Assembly (NCBI GenBank): GCA_017569285.1
Contig: CP069419.1
Location: 3,038,001 to 3,102,000, forward strand
Source: Clostridiales bacterium
GTDB lineage: Bacteria; Bacillota; Clostridia; Christensenellales; Aristaeellaceae
Direction: 5' to 3'
DNA: 64,000 nucleotides
Below, piece by piece: positions 51,445 through 61,777 of this stretch (positions within the stretch are counted from its first letter, which is position 1; every line of letters starts with the position of its first letter). Made by a program: the position numbers and the translations under genes. The notes below the pieces were generated by a model that saw only the letters and a list, made by a program, of their open reading frames with translations, ran no database searches and was not told the DNA's origin.

Positions 51445-52035
51445 ATGCCGCTCGTACCGATGGTTATTGAACAAACGAACAGGGGAGAACGTTCCTACGA
51501 TATCTACTCCCGGCTGCTGAAGGACCGGATTGTGTTCCTCGGCGGCGAAATCACCGACGACACCGCCAACCTGGTGGTGGCGCAGCTGCTGTTCCTGGAA
51601 ATGGAAGACCCGGACAGCGATATCAGCCTGTACATCAACAGCCCCGGCGGTTCCGTGACTGCCGGCATGGCCATCTATGACACGATGCAGTACATCAAGC
51701 CGCAGGTGCGGACCGTATGCGTCGGCATGGCTGCCAGCATGGGCGCGTTCCTGCTGATGGCCGGCGAGAAGGGAAAGCGCCTGGCGCTGCCCAATGCCGA
51801 AGTGATGATCCACCAGCCGCTGGGCGGCGCCCAGGGCCAGGCGACGGACGTCGCGATCCGCGCTGAATGGCTGATGAAGACCAAGAAAAAGATGACCAAC
51901 ATGATGGCCGAGATGACCGGCCAGCCGCTGAAGAAGATCCAGGCGGATGTGGAACGCGACTATTTCATGAGCGCGGAGGAAGCGCTGCAGTACCACATCA
52001 TCGATGAGATTTACCAGCCGCGCGAAAAGAAATAA
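51445..52035 (+). CDS. clpP: ATP-dependent Clp protease proteolytic subunit
   Basis: A 196-residue serine protease forming the tetradecameric chamber used with ClpX or ClpC. Catalytic Ser98 is in [12 protein letters not shown], His123 in [10 protein letters not shown] and the Asp in [11 protein letters not shown], at the normal family positions. The N-terminal [22 protein letters not shown] is typical, so the start is certain; GGGAGGG lies before it. Confidence 0.98.
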   Translation: MPLVPMVIEQTNRGERSYDIYSRLLKDRIVFLGGEITDDTANLVVAQLLFLEMEDPDSDISLYINSPGGSVTAGMAIYDTMQYIKPQVRTVCVGMAASMGAFLLMAGEKGKRLALPNAEVMIHQPLGGAQGQATDVAIRAEWLMKTKKKMTNMMAEMTGQPLKKIQADVERDYFMSAEEALQYHIIDEIYQPREKK

Positions 52036-52067
52036 GGATCGGCTTTAACAGCCGAGAGGTTTAATGC

Positions 52068-53372
<1,305 letters not shown>

Positions 53373-53402
53373 CCGGAGGCGTTCGGATTATCGGAGGAAT
53401 GA

Positions 53403-55715
53403 ATGAAAAAGATCCAGACCATCGACCTGCCGGTACTCCCGCTGCGGGGCCTGATGATTTTCCCGAATATGGTGCTGCATTTCGACGTCGGCCGGAAAAA
53501 ATCCGTGGCGGCGCTGGAAGAGGGCATGACCGGAAACCAGAAGGTATTCCTGGTCAGCCAGAAGCAGGACGACACGGAGGAACCGGGATTCGGCGACTTG
53601 TGCCGGGTCGGCACCATCGCGGAGATCCGCCAGGTGATGAACCTGCCCGGGGAAAACATCCGTGTGCTGGTGGAAGGCGAGAACCGGGGAATCATTGAAG
53701 AGACACTGGGCGACGACCCGTGCATGAAGGCACGGATCCGTGTATGCCCGGACCGCGCGGCGCGCTCCGCGGAAGAGAAGGCGCTGCTGCGCACCTGCCA
53801 GGACCTGTTTGACGACTATGCCCGGAACAGCCAGCGGGTGGGGCAGGACACAGTGGACGCCATCCGCAATATGGAAAAGCCCGGCGAAGCGGCGGACCTG
53901 CTGGCCGCGAACGTACTGACCCGGCGTGAGGACCGGCAGCAGATCCTGGACGAGCTGGACCCGGTGAAACGGCTGGAGAAGGTATGCGCCATCCTGATCC
54001 GCGAGAGCGATATGGCGGACATGGAAAAACAGATCCAGGCCCGGATCCGGAAGCAGGTGGAGAAGAACCAGAAGGATTACTACCTGCGCGAGCAGATCAA
54101 GGCCATCCAGACGGAACTGGGCGAACGCGATGATTCGGACGTTGCCGAGCTGCGGAAGCGGATGGAGGAAACCCCGCTGAACGAGGAAGCGCGGTCCAAG
54201 TGCGAAAAGGAACTGGACCGGCTGACCCGGATGGGCCCGGGTACGCCTGAGAGCTCCATCAGCCAGACCTATATCGAGTGGATCCTGGACCTGCCGTGGG
54301 GCAAGGAGACCGAGGACAACCTGGACCTGGCCCGCGCGCGGGAGATCCTGAACCGGGATCACTACGGCATGGAAGACGTGAAGGAGCGGATTGTCGAGTA
54401 CCTTGCGGTGCTGCAGATGAAGAAGGACATGAAAGGCCCGATTCTCTGCTTCGTCGGACCTCCCGGCGTCGGCAAGACCAGCATCGTGAAGGCCATCGCC
54501 GAGGCGGTCGGCCGGAAATTTGTGCAGATGAGCCTGGGCGGCGTGCGGGATGAAGCGGAAATCCGCGGCCACCGCCGGACGTATATCGGCTCCATTCCCG
54601 GACGGATCATCTCCGGCATGAAACAGGCCGGAACGATGAACCCGGTATTCCTGTTTGATGAAATTGACAAGATGAGCGGCGATTTCCGCGGCGATCCGGC
54701 ATCCGCGATGCTGGAAGTGCTCGATTCCGAGCAGAACAACGCCTTCCGGGACCACTACATGGAGCTTCCGTTTGACCTGAGCAAGGTGATGTTCATCACC
54801 ACGGCCAACAGCATGGATACGATTCCCGAGCCGCTGCTGGACCGGATGGAGCTGATTGAGGTTCCCAGCTATACCGAAGAGGAAAAGCTGCAGATCCTGA
54901 AGCGGCATCTGCTGCCCAAGCAGATCCGGGAACACGGAATGCGCGAGAATGCCCTGAAGGTAACCGAAGGCGCCATGAAGGCGATGATCGAGGGATACAC
55001 CCGTGAAGCCGGCGTGCGCACCCTGGAGCGGGTCGCCGCCCGGGTATGCCGGAAGAGCGCGGTGGAGATGCTCGAAAAGAAAAAGAAGACGCTGTCCATT
55101 TCCGAAAAGAAGCTGCACGAGCTGCTGGGCGCGCCGCGGTTTATCCGCGAGGAGCCCGAGAAGGAACCCCGGATCGGGATCGTGAACGGACTGGCGTATA
55201 CCTCCGTCGGCGGGGAAATGCTGGAAGTGGAGTGCATGCTGATGCCCGGGAAGGGCGGCATGCGGATGACCGGCCAGCTGGGCGACGTGATGAAGGAATC
55301 CGCGGAAGCGGCCTTCAGCTGGGTGCGCTCCCACAGCGCGGAGCTGGGGCTGGATCCCGAATTCTACCAGACGATTGACGTGCATATCCATGTGCCGGAA
55401 GGCGCGGTGCCGAAGGACGGACCGTCCGCCGGCGTTACGATGACGACAGCGCTGGTGAGCGCGCTGACCCGGAAACCCGTGCGCCAGAATGTGGCGATGA
55501 CTGGTGAGATCACGCTGCGCGGACGTGTGCTGCCCATCGGCGGACTGAAGGAGAAGACCCTGGCGGCCTACCGCGCGGGGATCAATACCCTGATCATCCC
55601 CGAGGAAAACAAAAAGGACCTGGAGAAGATCCCGGATTACGTGCTGGAGAAGTTCAAAATCATTCCGGTGAAGGAAATCCAGCAGGTACTGAGCGCGGCA
55701 ATCATGGAGGGCTGA
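53403..55715 (+). CDS. lon: ATP-dependent protease Lon
   Basis: A 770-residue AAA+ serine protease. The N-terminal substrate domain ([22 protein letters not shown]) spans about 1-195, then a helical domain, Walker [10 protein letters not shown], Walker [10 protein letters not shown], and the C-terminal protease with [11 protein letters not shown] (Ser675) and [14 protein letters not shown] (Lys718). Length is normal for Lon A. It starts 30 bp after clpX with ATCGGAGGA. Confidence 0.98.
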   Translation: MKKIQTIDLPVLPLRGLMIFPNMVLHFDVGRKKSVAALEEGMTGNQKVFLVSQKQDDTEEPGFGDLCRVGTIAEIRQVMNLPGENIRVLVEGENRGIIEETLGDDPCMKARIRVCPDRAARSAEEKALLRTCQDLFDDYARNSQRVGQDTVDAIRNMEKPGEAADLLAANVLTRREDRQQILDELDPVKRLEKVCAILIRESDMADMEKQIQARIRKQVEKNQKDYYLREQIKAIQTELGERDDSDVAELRKRMEETPLNEEARSKCEKELDRLTRMGPGTPESSISQTYIEWILDLPWGKETEDNLDLARAREILNRDHYGMEDVKERIVEYLAVLQMKKDMKGPILCFVGPPGVGKTSIVKAIAEAVGRKFVQMSLGGVRDEAEIRGHRRTYIGSIPGRIISGMKQAGTMNPVFLFDEIDKMSGDFRGDPASAMLEVLDSEQNNAFRDHYMELPFDLSKVMFITTANSMDTIPEPLLDRMELIEVPSYTEEEKLQILKRHLLPKQIREHGMRENALKVTEGAMKAMIEGYTREAGVRTLERVAARVCRKSAVEMLEKKKKTLSISEKKLHELLGAPRFIREEPEKEPRIGIVNGLAYTSVGGEMLEVECMLMPGKGGMRMTGQLGDVMKESAEAAFSWVRSHSAELGLDPEFYQTIDVHIHVPEGAVPKDGPSAGVTMTTALVSALTRKPVRQNVAMTGEITLRGRVLPIGGLKEKTLAAYRAGINTLIIPEENKKDLEKIPDYVLEKFKIIPVKEIQQVLSAAIMEG

Positions 55716-55718
55716 ACG

Positions 55719-56321
55719 GTGCTGGAAATCAAAACGGCGGAATTCATCACTTCCATGGCGGATTACGGGAAGTTCCCCGGAAAGGGGCTTCCCCAGATTG
55801 CCGTGGCCGGAAAAAGCAACGTCGGCAAGAGCACGCTGATCAACACGCTGTGCCGGCGGAACAAGCTGGCACGCACCAGCACCACCCCCGGCAAGACGCG
55901 GCTGCTGAACGTTTTCCTGCTGAACAACGCATTCCACCTGATCGACCTTCCGGGATACGGATTCGCAAAGGTGGACAAGAAGGAAAAAGCCCGCTGGGGC
56001 CAGATGATGCAGGACTACTTCGAGAAAGCGGACGAGCTGCGCCATGTGCTGTGCCTGGTGGACATCCGGCATGAGCCGACCGAGGATGACCGGATGATGA
56101 ACCGTTTCCTGCGGGATTCGGGCATTCCGTTCACCGTAGTTGCGACCAAGGCGGACAAGATCAGCCGCGGCGCACGGATGAAATACCTCGCACCGATCTG
56201 CCGGGCTCTGAGCGTCCAGCCCTGGGAAATCCTGTGCGTAAGCGGCGAGGACGGAACCGGCCGGGACGAGCTGCTGAAGCGGATTGAGGAAATCCTTTCC
56301 GCCCCGGAAGACGCGGAATAA
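55719..56321 (+). CDS. engB: ribosome-biogenesis GTPase EngB/YsxC
   Basis: A 200-residue TrmE-Era-EngA-EngB-Septin family GTPase needed in 50S assembly. G1 is GKSNVGKSTL, G3 DLPGYGFAKV, G4 TKAD; SVQPWEI and the C-terminal VSGEDGTGRDEL are typical. It starts with GTG at 55719, just after the lon stop, and ends the protease operon; the lon-engB pairing is common in Firmicutes. Confidence 0.95.
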   Translation: MLEIKTAEFITSMADYGKFPGKGLPQIAVAGKSNVGKSTLINTLCRRNKLARTSTTPGKTRLLNVFLLNNAFHLIDLPGYGFAKVDKKEKARWGQMMQDYFEKADELRHVLCLVDIRHEPTEDDRMMNRFLRDSGIPFTVVATKADKISRGARMKYLAPICRALSVQPWEILCVSGEDGTGRDELLKRIEEILSAPEDAE

Positions 56322-56350
56322 TTAAAAAAACGGGAAAAACAAATTCCCTA

Positions 56351-56379
56351 TTGCATCATACAGGGGATGAGAGTATAAT
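56351..56379 (+). promoter_or_regulatory. promoter of the zinc-ribbon gene
   Basis: TTGCAT (56351-56356), 17-bp spacer, TATAAT (56374-56379). Confidence 0.75.
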
Positions 56380-56385
56380 CCCGTC

Positions 56386-56566
56386 GTGGTTCAGGAGGAC
56401 ATAGGCTGGAAGCCGGGTGGGCCGGGCATACACGAAAGTGGAATGGCGCACCTGATTTTTTCCTGCGAAACGGGATTTTCCGCCCGGAAACGGGTGAAAT
56501 CCGGAACCGCGGGCCACAAAGTGGCAGAATAATCCTGATGGGACCATCGAGGAGGAATAGGAACAA
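56386..56566 (+). other. structured 180-nt leader before the zinc-ribbon gene
   Basis: Contains a hairpin GGATTT / AAATCC enclosing CCCG-GAAA-CGGG (about 56472-56503). Earlier GGCTGG, AGCCGGG and GGGCCGGGC elements can pair in several ways. No known riboswitch consensus was recognised. Confidence 0.4.
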
Positions 56567-56992
56567 ATGCAGCTGATCAAATGCCCCCGTTGCGATCTGA
56601 ACTACATCCGGGAGGATGAAAAGTACTGCAAGGTCTGCCTACGGGAGCTGAAGGGCGAAAAGAACACCGAAGAAGTGGAACTGTGCAGCATCTGCAATGA
56701 AGAACCGGCCCTGCCCGGACGCGACGTCTGCATTTTCTGCCTGAAGGAAATGAACAAGAGCAACAGCCTGCCCGAGGAACAGGAAGAGGAAAACGCCGAG
56801 CCGGTGGATACCAGCAGTATCGGCGATATGGATTCCGTGAGCGGTATGGATGAGATCATCCCTGAGGTGGAAGAGGATTCCGATATTCCGAGCCAGGAGT
56901 TCGGTGAGATTGAGAACGAGCTGAGCCTGGAAGATGTCCGCGAGGACGAGGAACGCAAAGCGGACGAAGACGAATCGGAGGAAGAAGAATAA
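56567..56992 (+). CDS. zinc-ribbon protein with acidic tail
   Basis: A 141-residue protein. Residues 1-65 hold two four-Cys clusters: CPRCDLNYIREDEKYCKVC and CSICNEEPALPGRDVCIFC, each a CxxC...CxxC zinc ribbon. The rest (about 70-141) is strongly acidic, Glu/Asp/Ser rich, and probably disordered. The family is not recognised; nucleic-acid or protein binding is plausible. The metallophosphoesterase gene begins 4 bp later, so the two form an operon. The start has GGAGGAAT 8 bases upstream. Confidence 0.8.
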   Translation: MQLIKCPRCDLNYIREDEKYCKVCLRELKGEKNTEEVELCSICNEEPALPGRDVCIFCLKEMNKSNSLPEEQEEENAEPVDTSSIGDMDSVSGMDEIIPEVEEDSDIPSQEFGEIENELSLEDVREDEERKADEDESEEEE

Positions 56993-56996
56993 GACC

Positions 56997-57710
56997 ATGC
57001 GCCTGTTTGCTATTGGAGACCTGCATATGCCCGGGGGCGACGATAAACCCATGGACGTATTCGGGCCCCAGTGGGACAGGCATTTTTTACGCATCAGCGA
57101 GAACTGGCGGAATACCGTCGGGGAGGAGGATATCGTCCTGGTTCCCGGCGATATCAGCTGGGCGATGCAGCTGAAGGACGCCATACCGGACCTGGAGGAA
57201 ATCGGCCGGCTTCCCGGGAAAAAAATCCTGTGCAAAGGCAACCATGAATACTGGTGGAGCGGTATCGGACGGGTACGCGCAGCGCTGCCGGAAGGTATGG
57301 CGGCCCTGCAGCATGACGCCATGGACCTCGGTCCGTGCGTGGTATGCGGAACGCGGGGATGGACATTTCCGACAGAACACATGCCCCTGGAAGCCGAAGA
57401 CCGGAAGATCCTCGAACGGGAGCTGCAGCGGCTGAAAATGGCGCTGGATGACGCGGAGCGGATTGCCCCGGACAAGCCCATCCTTGTAATGATGCATTTT
57501 CCGCCGCTGCTCCAGACAGACCGGGAAACGGTGTTTACGGAAATACTGGAAGCCAGGAAGAATGTGGCAGCGGTCGTTTCCGGCCACCTGCACGGGGCAG
57601 CCTGCGCGAACGGATTCACGGGAGAACAGCGGGGGATCCGATACTATCCGGTATCCTGCGACGCCATCGAATTCTGCCCGCTGGAGATTCCATGGCCTGC
57701 TAAATCTTAA
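56997..57710 (+). CDS. metallophosphoesterase
   Basis: A 237-residue calcineurin-like phosphoesterase. Motifs are AIGDLHMPGG (D-x-H), PGDISWAMQL, CKGNHEYWW, MMHFPPLL and VSGHLHGAAC, so all metal ligands are present. The start MRLFAIGD at 56997 is taken from the family's usual beginning; in-frame codons further up overlap the acidic tail of the zinc-ribbon protein. Substrate unknown. It belongs to the same broad family as the protein ending at 46203, but has an intact first motif. Confidence 0.88.
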   Translation: MRLFAIGDLHMPGGDDKPMDVFGPQWDRHFLRISENWRNTVGEEDIVLVPGDISWAMQLKDAIPDLEEIGRLPGKKILCKGNHEYWWSGIGRVRAALPEGMAALQHDAMDLGPCVVCGTRGWTFPTEHMPLEAEDRKILERELQRLKMALDDAERIAPDKPILVMMHFPPLLQTDRETVFTEILEARKNVAAVVSGHLHGAACANGFTGEQRGIRYYPVSCDAIEFCPLEIPWPAKS

Positions 57711-57743
57711 TTTTTTGTAACAAAATATTTGTTCCCCTTGACA

Positions 57744-57775
57744 AAAGCCGAACCTTTGAACGGGTTCGGCTTTTT
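57744..57775 (+). terminator. terminator after the metallophosphoesterase
   Basis: AAAGCCGAACC / GGTTCGGCTTT stem with about an 8-base loop and TTTTT. Confidence 0.9.
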
Positions 57776-57830
57776 CTGTCCACAAAATATGGTAAAGGGG
57801 AACAAAACAGAGGCACAAACGGCCAATAAT

Positions 57831-57863
57831 TATTACAAAAATATTACAAATAGTTTACAATAA
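57831..57863 (+). repeat. three phased 11-bp repeats upstream of mraZ
   Basis: TATTACAAAAA, TATTACAAATA and GTTTACAATAA follow one another, so TTACAA recurs exactly every 11 bp (57833, 57844, 57855). They lie about 50-80 bp upstream of the mraZ -35 box. An inverted copy (TTGTAA) lies at 57715-57720. Confidence 0.6.
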
Positions 57864-57910
57864 ATTTAAATCAGGAGTCCGAAGAGCCGGAAAAAAATAT
57901 GATTTTTTTC

Positions 57911-57939
57911 TTGCACTGAGGCAAATTCTATGTTAAATT
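57911..57939 (+). promoter_or_regulatory. promoter of the mraZ/dcw cluster
   Basis: TTGCAC (57911-57916), 17-bp spacer, TAAATT (57934-57939). It places transcription start near 57946, so the ATG at 57930 cannot begin MraZ. Confidence 0.7.
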
Positions 57940-57981
57940 TGTGGGGAAAAAGGGAAGAGAAACCCAAAAATGAGCATAAAA

Positions 57982-58008
57982 GTGGTAGAAAGGGGTGTGA
58001 AAGCGTGG
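57982..58008 (+). promoter_or_regulatory. putative MraZ operator repeats
   Basis: GTGGT (57982), GGGGT (57992) and GCGTGG (58003) recur at about 10-bp steps over the ribosome-binding site and start codon. MraZ is known to repress its own cluster by binding G-rich repeats with about one helical-turn spacing upstream of mraZ; assignment here is by resemblance. Confidence 0.5.
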
Positions 58009-58526
58009 ACGAGAACCATGAAACCAACAACAAGCAGTCCACCGAAACCCCTGCAAATACAAGGAAATACCGCTTTATCGGCTCATTCAGCCACGGCCTG
58101 GATGCCAAAGGCCGCCTGGTGATCCCGCAGCCGTTCCGCGAAAAACTGGGCGAGGAGTTTTATATTGCCCCGTCTTTCGATTTCAAATCGATTGCGATTT
58201 ACCCGAACGACAAGTGGGAAGAGCGAAGCGCCGAGCTGGAAAGCCGGAACAAAATGAGCCCCGAGCTGAACATCGTGAAGAATTTCTTCTACGCGTTGAG
58301 CTACGACGGCCAGACCTGCGACGGACAGGGACGTGTCCTGCTGCCGGCCAACATCCGCCAGAAAATCCTGGGCGAAGAGCGGGACGTTGAGATTACCGGT
58401 GCAAACGACCATATCCTGATTAACGCCGCGGCTGCCAGCGCCGACAACTGGACGCAGTTCCTGAACAACCTGCCCGCCATGCTGGAAAGAATCGCAGGGC
58501 TCGGGAATTCGGACGAAAAGGAATAA
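58005..58526 (+). CDS. mraZ: transcriptional regulator MraZ
   Basis: A 173-residue SpoVT/AbrB-fold DNA-binding protein that controls the division and cell-wall cluster. The two repeats are FIGSFSHGLDAKGRLVIPQPFREKL and ALSYDGQTCDGQGRVLLPANIRQKI, the second DxxGR signature intact. The start is taken as GTG at 58005, preceded by AAAGGGGTG; it gives a polar extension of about 20 residues before the conserved part, so a slightly later start cannot be excluded. The usual mraW/rsmH gene does not follow; ftsL-like comes directly. Confidence 0.9.
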   Translation: MDENHETNNKQSTETPANTRKYRFIGSFSHGLDAKGRLVIPQPFREKLGEEFYIAPSFDFKSIAIYPNDKWEERSAELESRNKMSPELNIVKNFFYALSYDGQTCDGQGRVLLPANIRQKILGEERDVEITGANDHILINAAAASADNWTQFLNNLPAMLERIAGLGNSDEKE

Positions 58527-58574
58527 ACCCCGGAAAGGGGCTATCATATCAAATCGTAACGGAGTGAGGAAAGG

Positions 58575-59135
58575 ATGACGATATTCTCCACCACAGCCGG
58601 AAAACTTCAGACAACCGCGGCCGACTGGATTGAGAACAGACGGCGGAAGAGCGAATTCCGCGTACAGGATGTCGACATCTACCGGCAGCGTATGCGCTGC
58701 GCGGATTCGGTCCGTTTTGATACCAGCCCCCAGAACTGGACCGGAAGCATGCAGATGAGCCCGAGCGGCCGCTTCCAGGTGATTGAGGAAGCCCGGCCGA
58801 AGCGGAAGATTGTGAGCGCTGAAGGCGTCCGGTGGGACGCGGCCGTGATCGCGATCATCGCGGTGGTGATCCTCTGCACGGCAATCCTGCTGGGTGACCT
58901 GGCGAACATGGGAACCGGCACGAGGACGATCTCCCGGCTGGAAAACCAGATTGCCGGAAGCACGGAATACAACGCGGAGCTGCAGCGGGAGCTGGCGCAG
59001 ATTGCCAACGACGTTACGGTATGCACGGAGGCCGTGAAGCTGAACCTGATCTCCAGCAACGCGGTGCAAACCATCCGCCTGACGGTGGCGGCGGACACGA
59101 ACATGACCGTAACGGCAATGCGTGCCGGGGAATAA
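58575..59135 (+). CDS. ftsL: FtsL/DivIC-like septum protein
   Basis: A 186-residue bitopic membrane protein. The N-terminal cytoplasmic part (about 85 residues, Arg rich) precedes one membrane helix (about 88-110, WDAAVIAIIAVVILCTAILL) and an extracytoplasmic coiled coil (RTISRLENQIAGSTEYNAEL). Layout and position between mraZ and murE identify it as the FtsL equivalent; sequence similarity is weak, as usual for the family. The cytoplasmic extension is longer than usual. Confidence 0.75.
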   Translation: MTIFSTTAGKLQTTAADWIENRRRKSEFRVQDVDIYRQRMRCADSVRFDTSPQNWTGSMQMSPSGRFQVIEEARPKRKIVSAEGVRWDAAVIAIIAVVILCTAILLGDLANMGTGTRTISRLENQIAGSTEYNAELQRELAQIANDVTVCTEAVKLNLISSNAVQTIRLTVAADTNMTVTAMRAGE

Positions 59136-59143
59136 AAACAGCG

Positions 59144-59171
59144 TGGGAGACTGACATCGTCGGTCTCCCGC
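59144..59171 (+). promoter_or_regulatory. hairpin between ftsL and murE
   Basis: GGGAGAC / GTCTCCC stem (59145-59151 and 59163-59169) with an 11-base loop, no T-run. It may reduce or process the message ahead of murE. Confidence 0.45.
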
Positions 59172-59212
59172 TTGGTGTATACTACAGGCAATAAAGAAAA
59201 GGATGAGCGCGT

Positions 59213-60688
59213 ATGAAACTGTGGGAACTGCTGACAGAACTGCCCTATGTGGTGGATACCCGGGGAGACATGAACACGGAAATCCGGGAGATTACATCAT
59301 CCAGCCGGGACAAAACAGACCACGGACTCTTTTTCTGCATTGTCGGCGCCCGGTTTGACGCGCATGACTATGCCTGGGAAGCGGTTGAAAACGGCTGCGT
59401 GGCGCTGGTTGTGGAGCATTATGTGGAGATGGAAGTGCCGCAGATCCGCGTGAACAACGGCCGCGGCGCCATGGCGCGGATTGCGGATGCTTTCTACGGC
59501 CATCCTTCCCGGCAGATGCGGATGATCGGAATCACCGGGACGAAAGGGAAGACAACAACAACCTACCTCCTCAAGAGTATCTGCGAAAGCGCAGGACTGA
59601 AGTGCGGAATCATCGGTTCCACCGGTACGCTGGTGGAGAACCAGCACCTGGACAGCAAACTGACCACGCCGGATCCCATCGACCTGCAGAAGACGCTGCG
59701 GATGATGGCGGATGAGGGCGTGCAGGTGTGCTGCATGGAAGTTTCCGCCCACGCGATCGATATGTGCCGGCTGGACGGAATGAGCTTTGAGGTGGGCTGC
59801 TATACCAACCTCAGCCAGGACCACCTGGACTATTTCTACACAATGGAACGGTATTTTGAGACGAAAAAGCGTTTCTTTACCGAAGGGATGGCGCGCAATG
59901 CCGCAGTGAACGCGGATGACGAAACCGCCGGGAAGCTGATTCCCGACCTGGTGCAGCCGCATATCACCTACGGCATCTGCGTGGATGCGGACGTGTTTGC
60001 CCGGGATATCGAAATCACCGAGGAGGGCGTACGCTTTACCGTACAGCTGCACGGCATGAACGAGATCCTGATCCATATGCATATGACGGGCATGTTCAAC
60101 GTATACAATGCCCTGGCTGCGACCAGCTGCGCGCTGATCATGGGCATTGCGCCGGAAAAGATCCGTGCGGGCCTGGAGGCAGTGACCCGGGTTCCGGGCC
60201 GGATTGAGGTGCTGCCGACCGGCACCCCGTACAAGGTCATCCTGGACTACAGCCATTCCCCGGATGCTCTGGAGAACATCCTGAAGACGGTCCGCCAGTT
60301 CACCCGCAACCGCGTGATTGCGCTGTTCGGATGCGGCGGCGACCGTGACAAGGGCAAACGTCCGATGATGGGTGAAATCGGCGGCCGGCTGGCGGATTAC
60401 TGTATCCTGACATCCGACAACCCGCGGACGGAAAACCCGCAGGTAATCCTGGCCGCGATTGAAAAGGGAATCAAACCCACGGGCGGCAAGTATGAAGTGA
60501 TTGAGAACCGCCGGGCCGCGATCGACCGCGCACTGCGGATGGCCGAGGAGGGCGACGTGATTGTGCTGGCCGGCAAGGGACATGAAACCTATCAGGAAAT
60601 CATGGGAATCAAGCGGCCGTTTGATGAGAAGGTGATCGTAAGCGAACTGCTGCTCGAGATCCGGAAAGAGCAGGAAAACGGCATCTGA
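59213..60688 (+). CDS. murE: UDP-MurNAc-tripeptide synthetase
   Basis: A 491-residue Mur ligase adding the third stem-peptide residue. The N-terminal Mur domain has ITSSSRDKTDHGLFFCIVG, the ATP loop is GITGTKGKTTTTYLLKSI, the DPIDLQK and the carbamylated-Lys region follow, and SDNPRTENP carries the DNPR motif seen in meso-diaminopimelate-adding enzymes. The wall peptide is therefore probably mDAP type. No murF follows in this cluster. Confidence 0.96.
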   Translation: MKLWELLTELPYVVDTRGDMNTEIREITSSSRDKTDHGLFFCIVGARFDAHDYAWEAVENGCVALVVEHYVEMEVPQIRVNNGRGAMARIADAFYGHPSRQMRMIGITGTKGKTTTTYLLKSICESAGLKCGIIGSTGTLVENQHLDSKLTTPDPIDLQKTLRMMADEGVQVCCMEVSAHAIDMCRLDGMSFEVGCYTNLSQDHLDYFYTMERYFETKKRFFTEGMARNAAVNADDETAGKLIPDLVQPHITYGICVDADVFARDIEITEEGVRFTVQLHGMNEILIHMHMTGMFNVYNALAATSCALIMGIAPEKIRAGLEAVTRVPGRIEVLPTGTPYKVILDYSHSPDALENILKTVRQFTRNRVIALFGCGGDRDKGKRPMMGEIGGRLADYCILTSDNPRTENPQVILAAIEKGIKPTGGKYEVIENRRAAIDRALRMAEEGDVIVLAGKGHETYQEIMGIKRPFDEKVIVSELLLEIRKEQENGI

Positions 60689-60739
60689 AAAGCGAATTTT
60701 AATTAGATAGTTTTCCACGGAAAGGACGATGACACGGGA

Positions 60740-61756
60740 ATGGTATTCAGAATGACAGGCGCGCTGCTGGTAAGCGTGGCGATTGCCCTGCTGATCGGGC
60801 CAAAGCTGATCAGCGAGCTGAAAAAACTCCATTTCGGACAGACGATTTACGAACTGGGGCCGAGCCATCAGAGCAAGCAGGGAACACCGGTCATGGGCGG
60901 CCTGATGATGGCCGCGGGCATCCTGGTATCATCCCTCGCGTTCCATCCGGCAGAATGGAAAGGCGGCCTGGACGCCGTTATTCCGCTGCTGCTGGTGGCA
61001 TTCCTGAGCATGGCTGTCGGCTTTGCGGATGACTATATCAAGGCAGTTAAAAAACGCCATGACGGGCTGAATCCGTGGCAGAAGATCGCCGGACAGGTGA
61101 TCGTGGCCGTCGGATTCAGCGTTTACTGTTATTTCCACCCCGCAATCGGAAGCAAAATTCGTATTCCGTTTGCCGGAACGGACTGGGACCTCGGTCTGTT
61201 TTATATCCCGCTGATGACCCTGGTGACGATCTTTATTGTGAACAGCAGCAACCTGCAGGACGGCCTGGACGGACTGCTGGGCACCGTGACAGCCGTCAGT
61301 TCGTCGGCCTGGGCGGTGATCTGCGTGATGATCGCCGCCGTTCCAGCGATGCAGTCCATTGCCGACCGGGGAAACGCGCTGACTGCCGGGGTATTTGCCC
61401 TGGCAATGGCCGGCGCGTGCGTGGGCTTCCTGCGGTATAACCGCTATCCCGCCAGGACGTTTATGGGGGATACGGGCAGCATGCTGCTGGGCGGCGGCAC
61501 CGTGGCCATTGCGATGATCCTGAGGCTGCCCCTGCTGCTGGTACTGATTTTCTTTACCCCCATCATGAGCAGCGTGAGTGTGATCATGCAGCGGTATTAC
61601 TATAAGCTGACCCACGGGAAGCGCATTTTCCTGATGAGCCCGATTCATCATCATTTTGAAAAGAAAGGATATTCCGAAACCCAGATTGTGAGCATGTATG
61701 CCGGTATCACACTGGTGCTGAGCCTGATCGCAATCCTGAGCGTGAGCGGACTGTAA
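60740..61756 (+). CDS. mraY: phospho-MurNAc-pentapeptide transferase
   Basis: A 338-residue polytopic membrane enzyme making lipid I. Motifs are TPVMGGLMM, FADDYIKAVKKRHDGLNPWQK, NSSNLQDGLDGLLG, FMGDTGSMLLGG and the HHHFEKKGYSE loop, with the catalytic Asp residues present. About ten hydrophobic segments are seen. It lies 51 bp after murE and 21 bp before murD. Confidence 0.97.
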   Translation: MVFRMTGALLVSVAIALLIGPKLISELKKLHFGQTIYELGPSHQSKQGTPVMGGLMMAAGILVSSLAFHPAEWKGGLDAVIPLLLVAFLSMAVGFADDYIKAVKKRHDGLNPWQKIAGQVIVAVGFSVYCYFHPAIGSKIRIPFAGTDWDLGLFYIPLMTLVTIFIVNSSNLQDGLDGLLGTVTAVSSSAWAVICVMIAAVPAMQSIADRGNALTAGVFALAMAGACVGFLRYNRYPARTFMGDTGSMLLGGGTVAIAMILRLPLLLVLIFFTPIMSSVSVIMQRYYYKLTHGKRIFLMSPIHHHFEKKGYSETQIVSMYAGITLVLSLIAILSVSGL

Positions 61757-61777
61757 GCCGGAAAGAAGGCGGAACGC

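Noticed and set aside
53388-56072. 894-codon open frame antisense to lon
   Set aside because: Shadow of lon and engB; His/Leu/Val-rich sequence without motifs.
57930-58004. earlier ATG start for mraZ
   Set aside because: It lies in the promoter spacer and -10 region, upstream of the expected transcription start, and lacks a ribosome-binding site.
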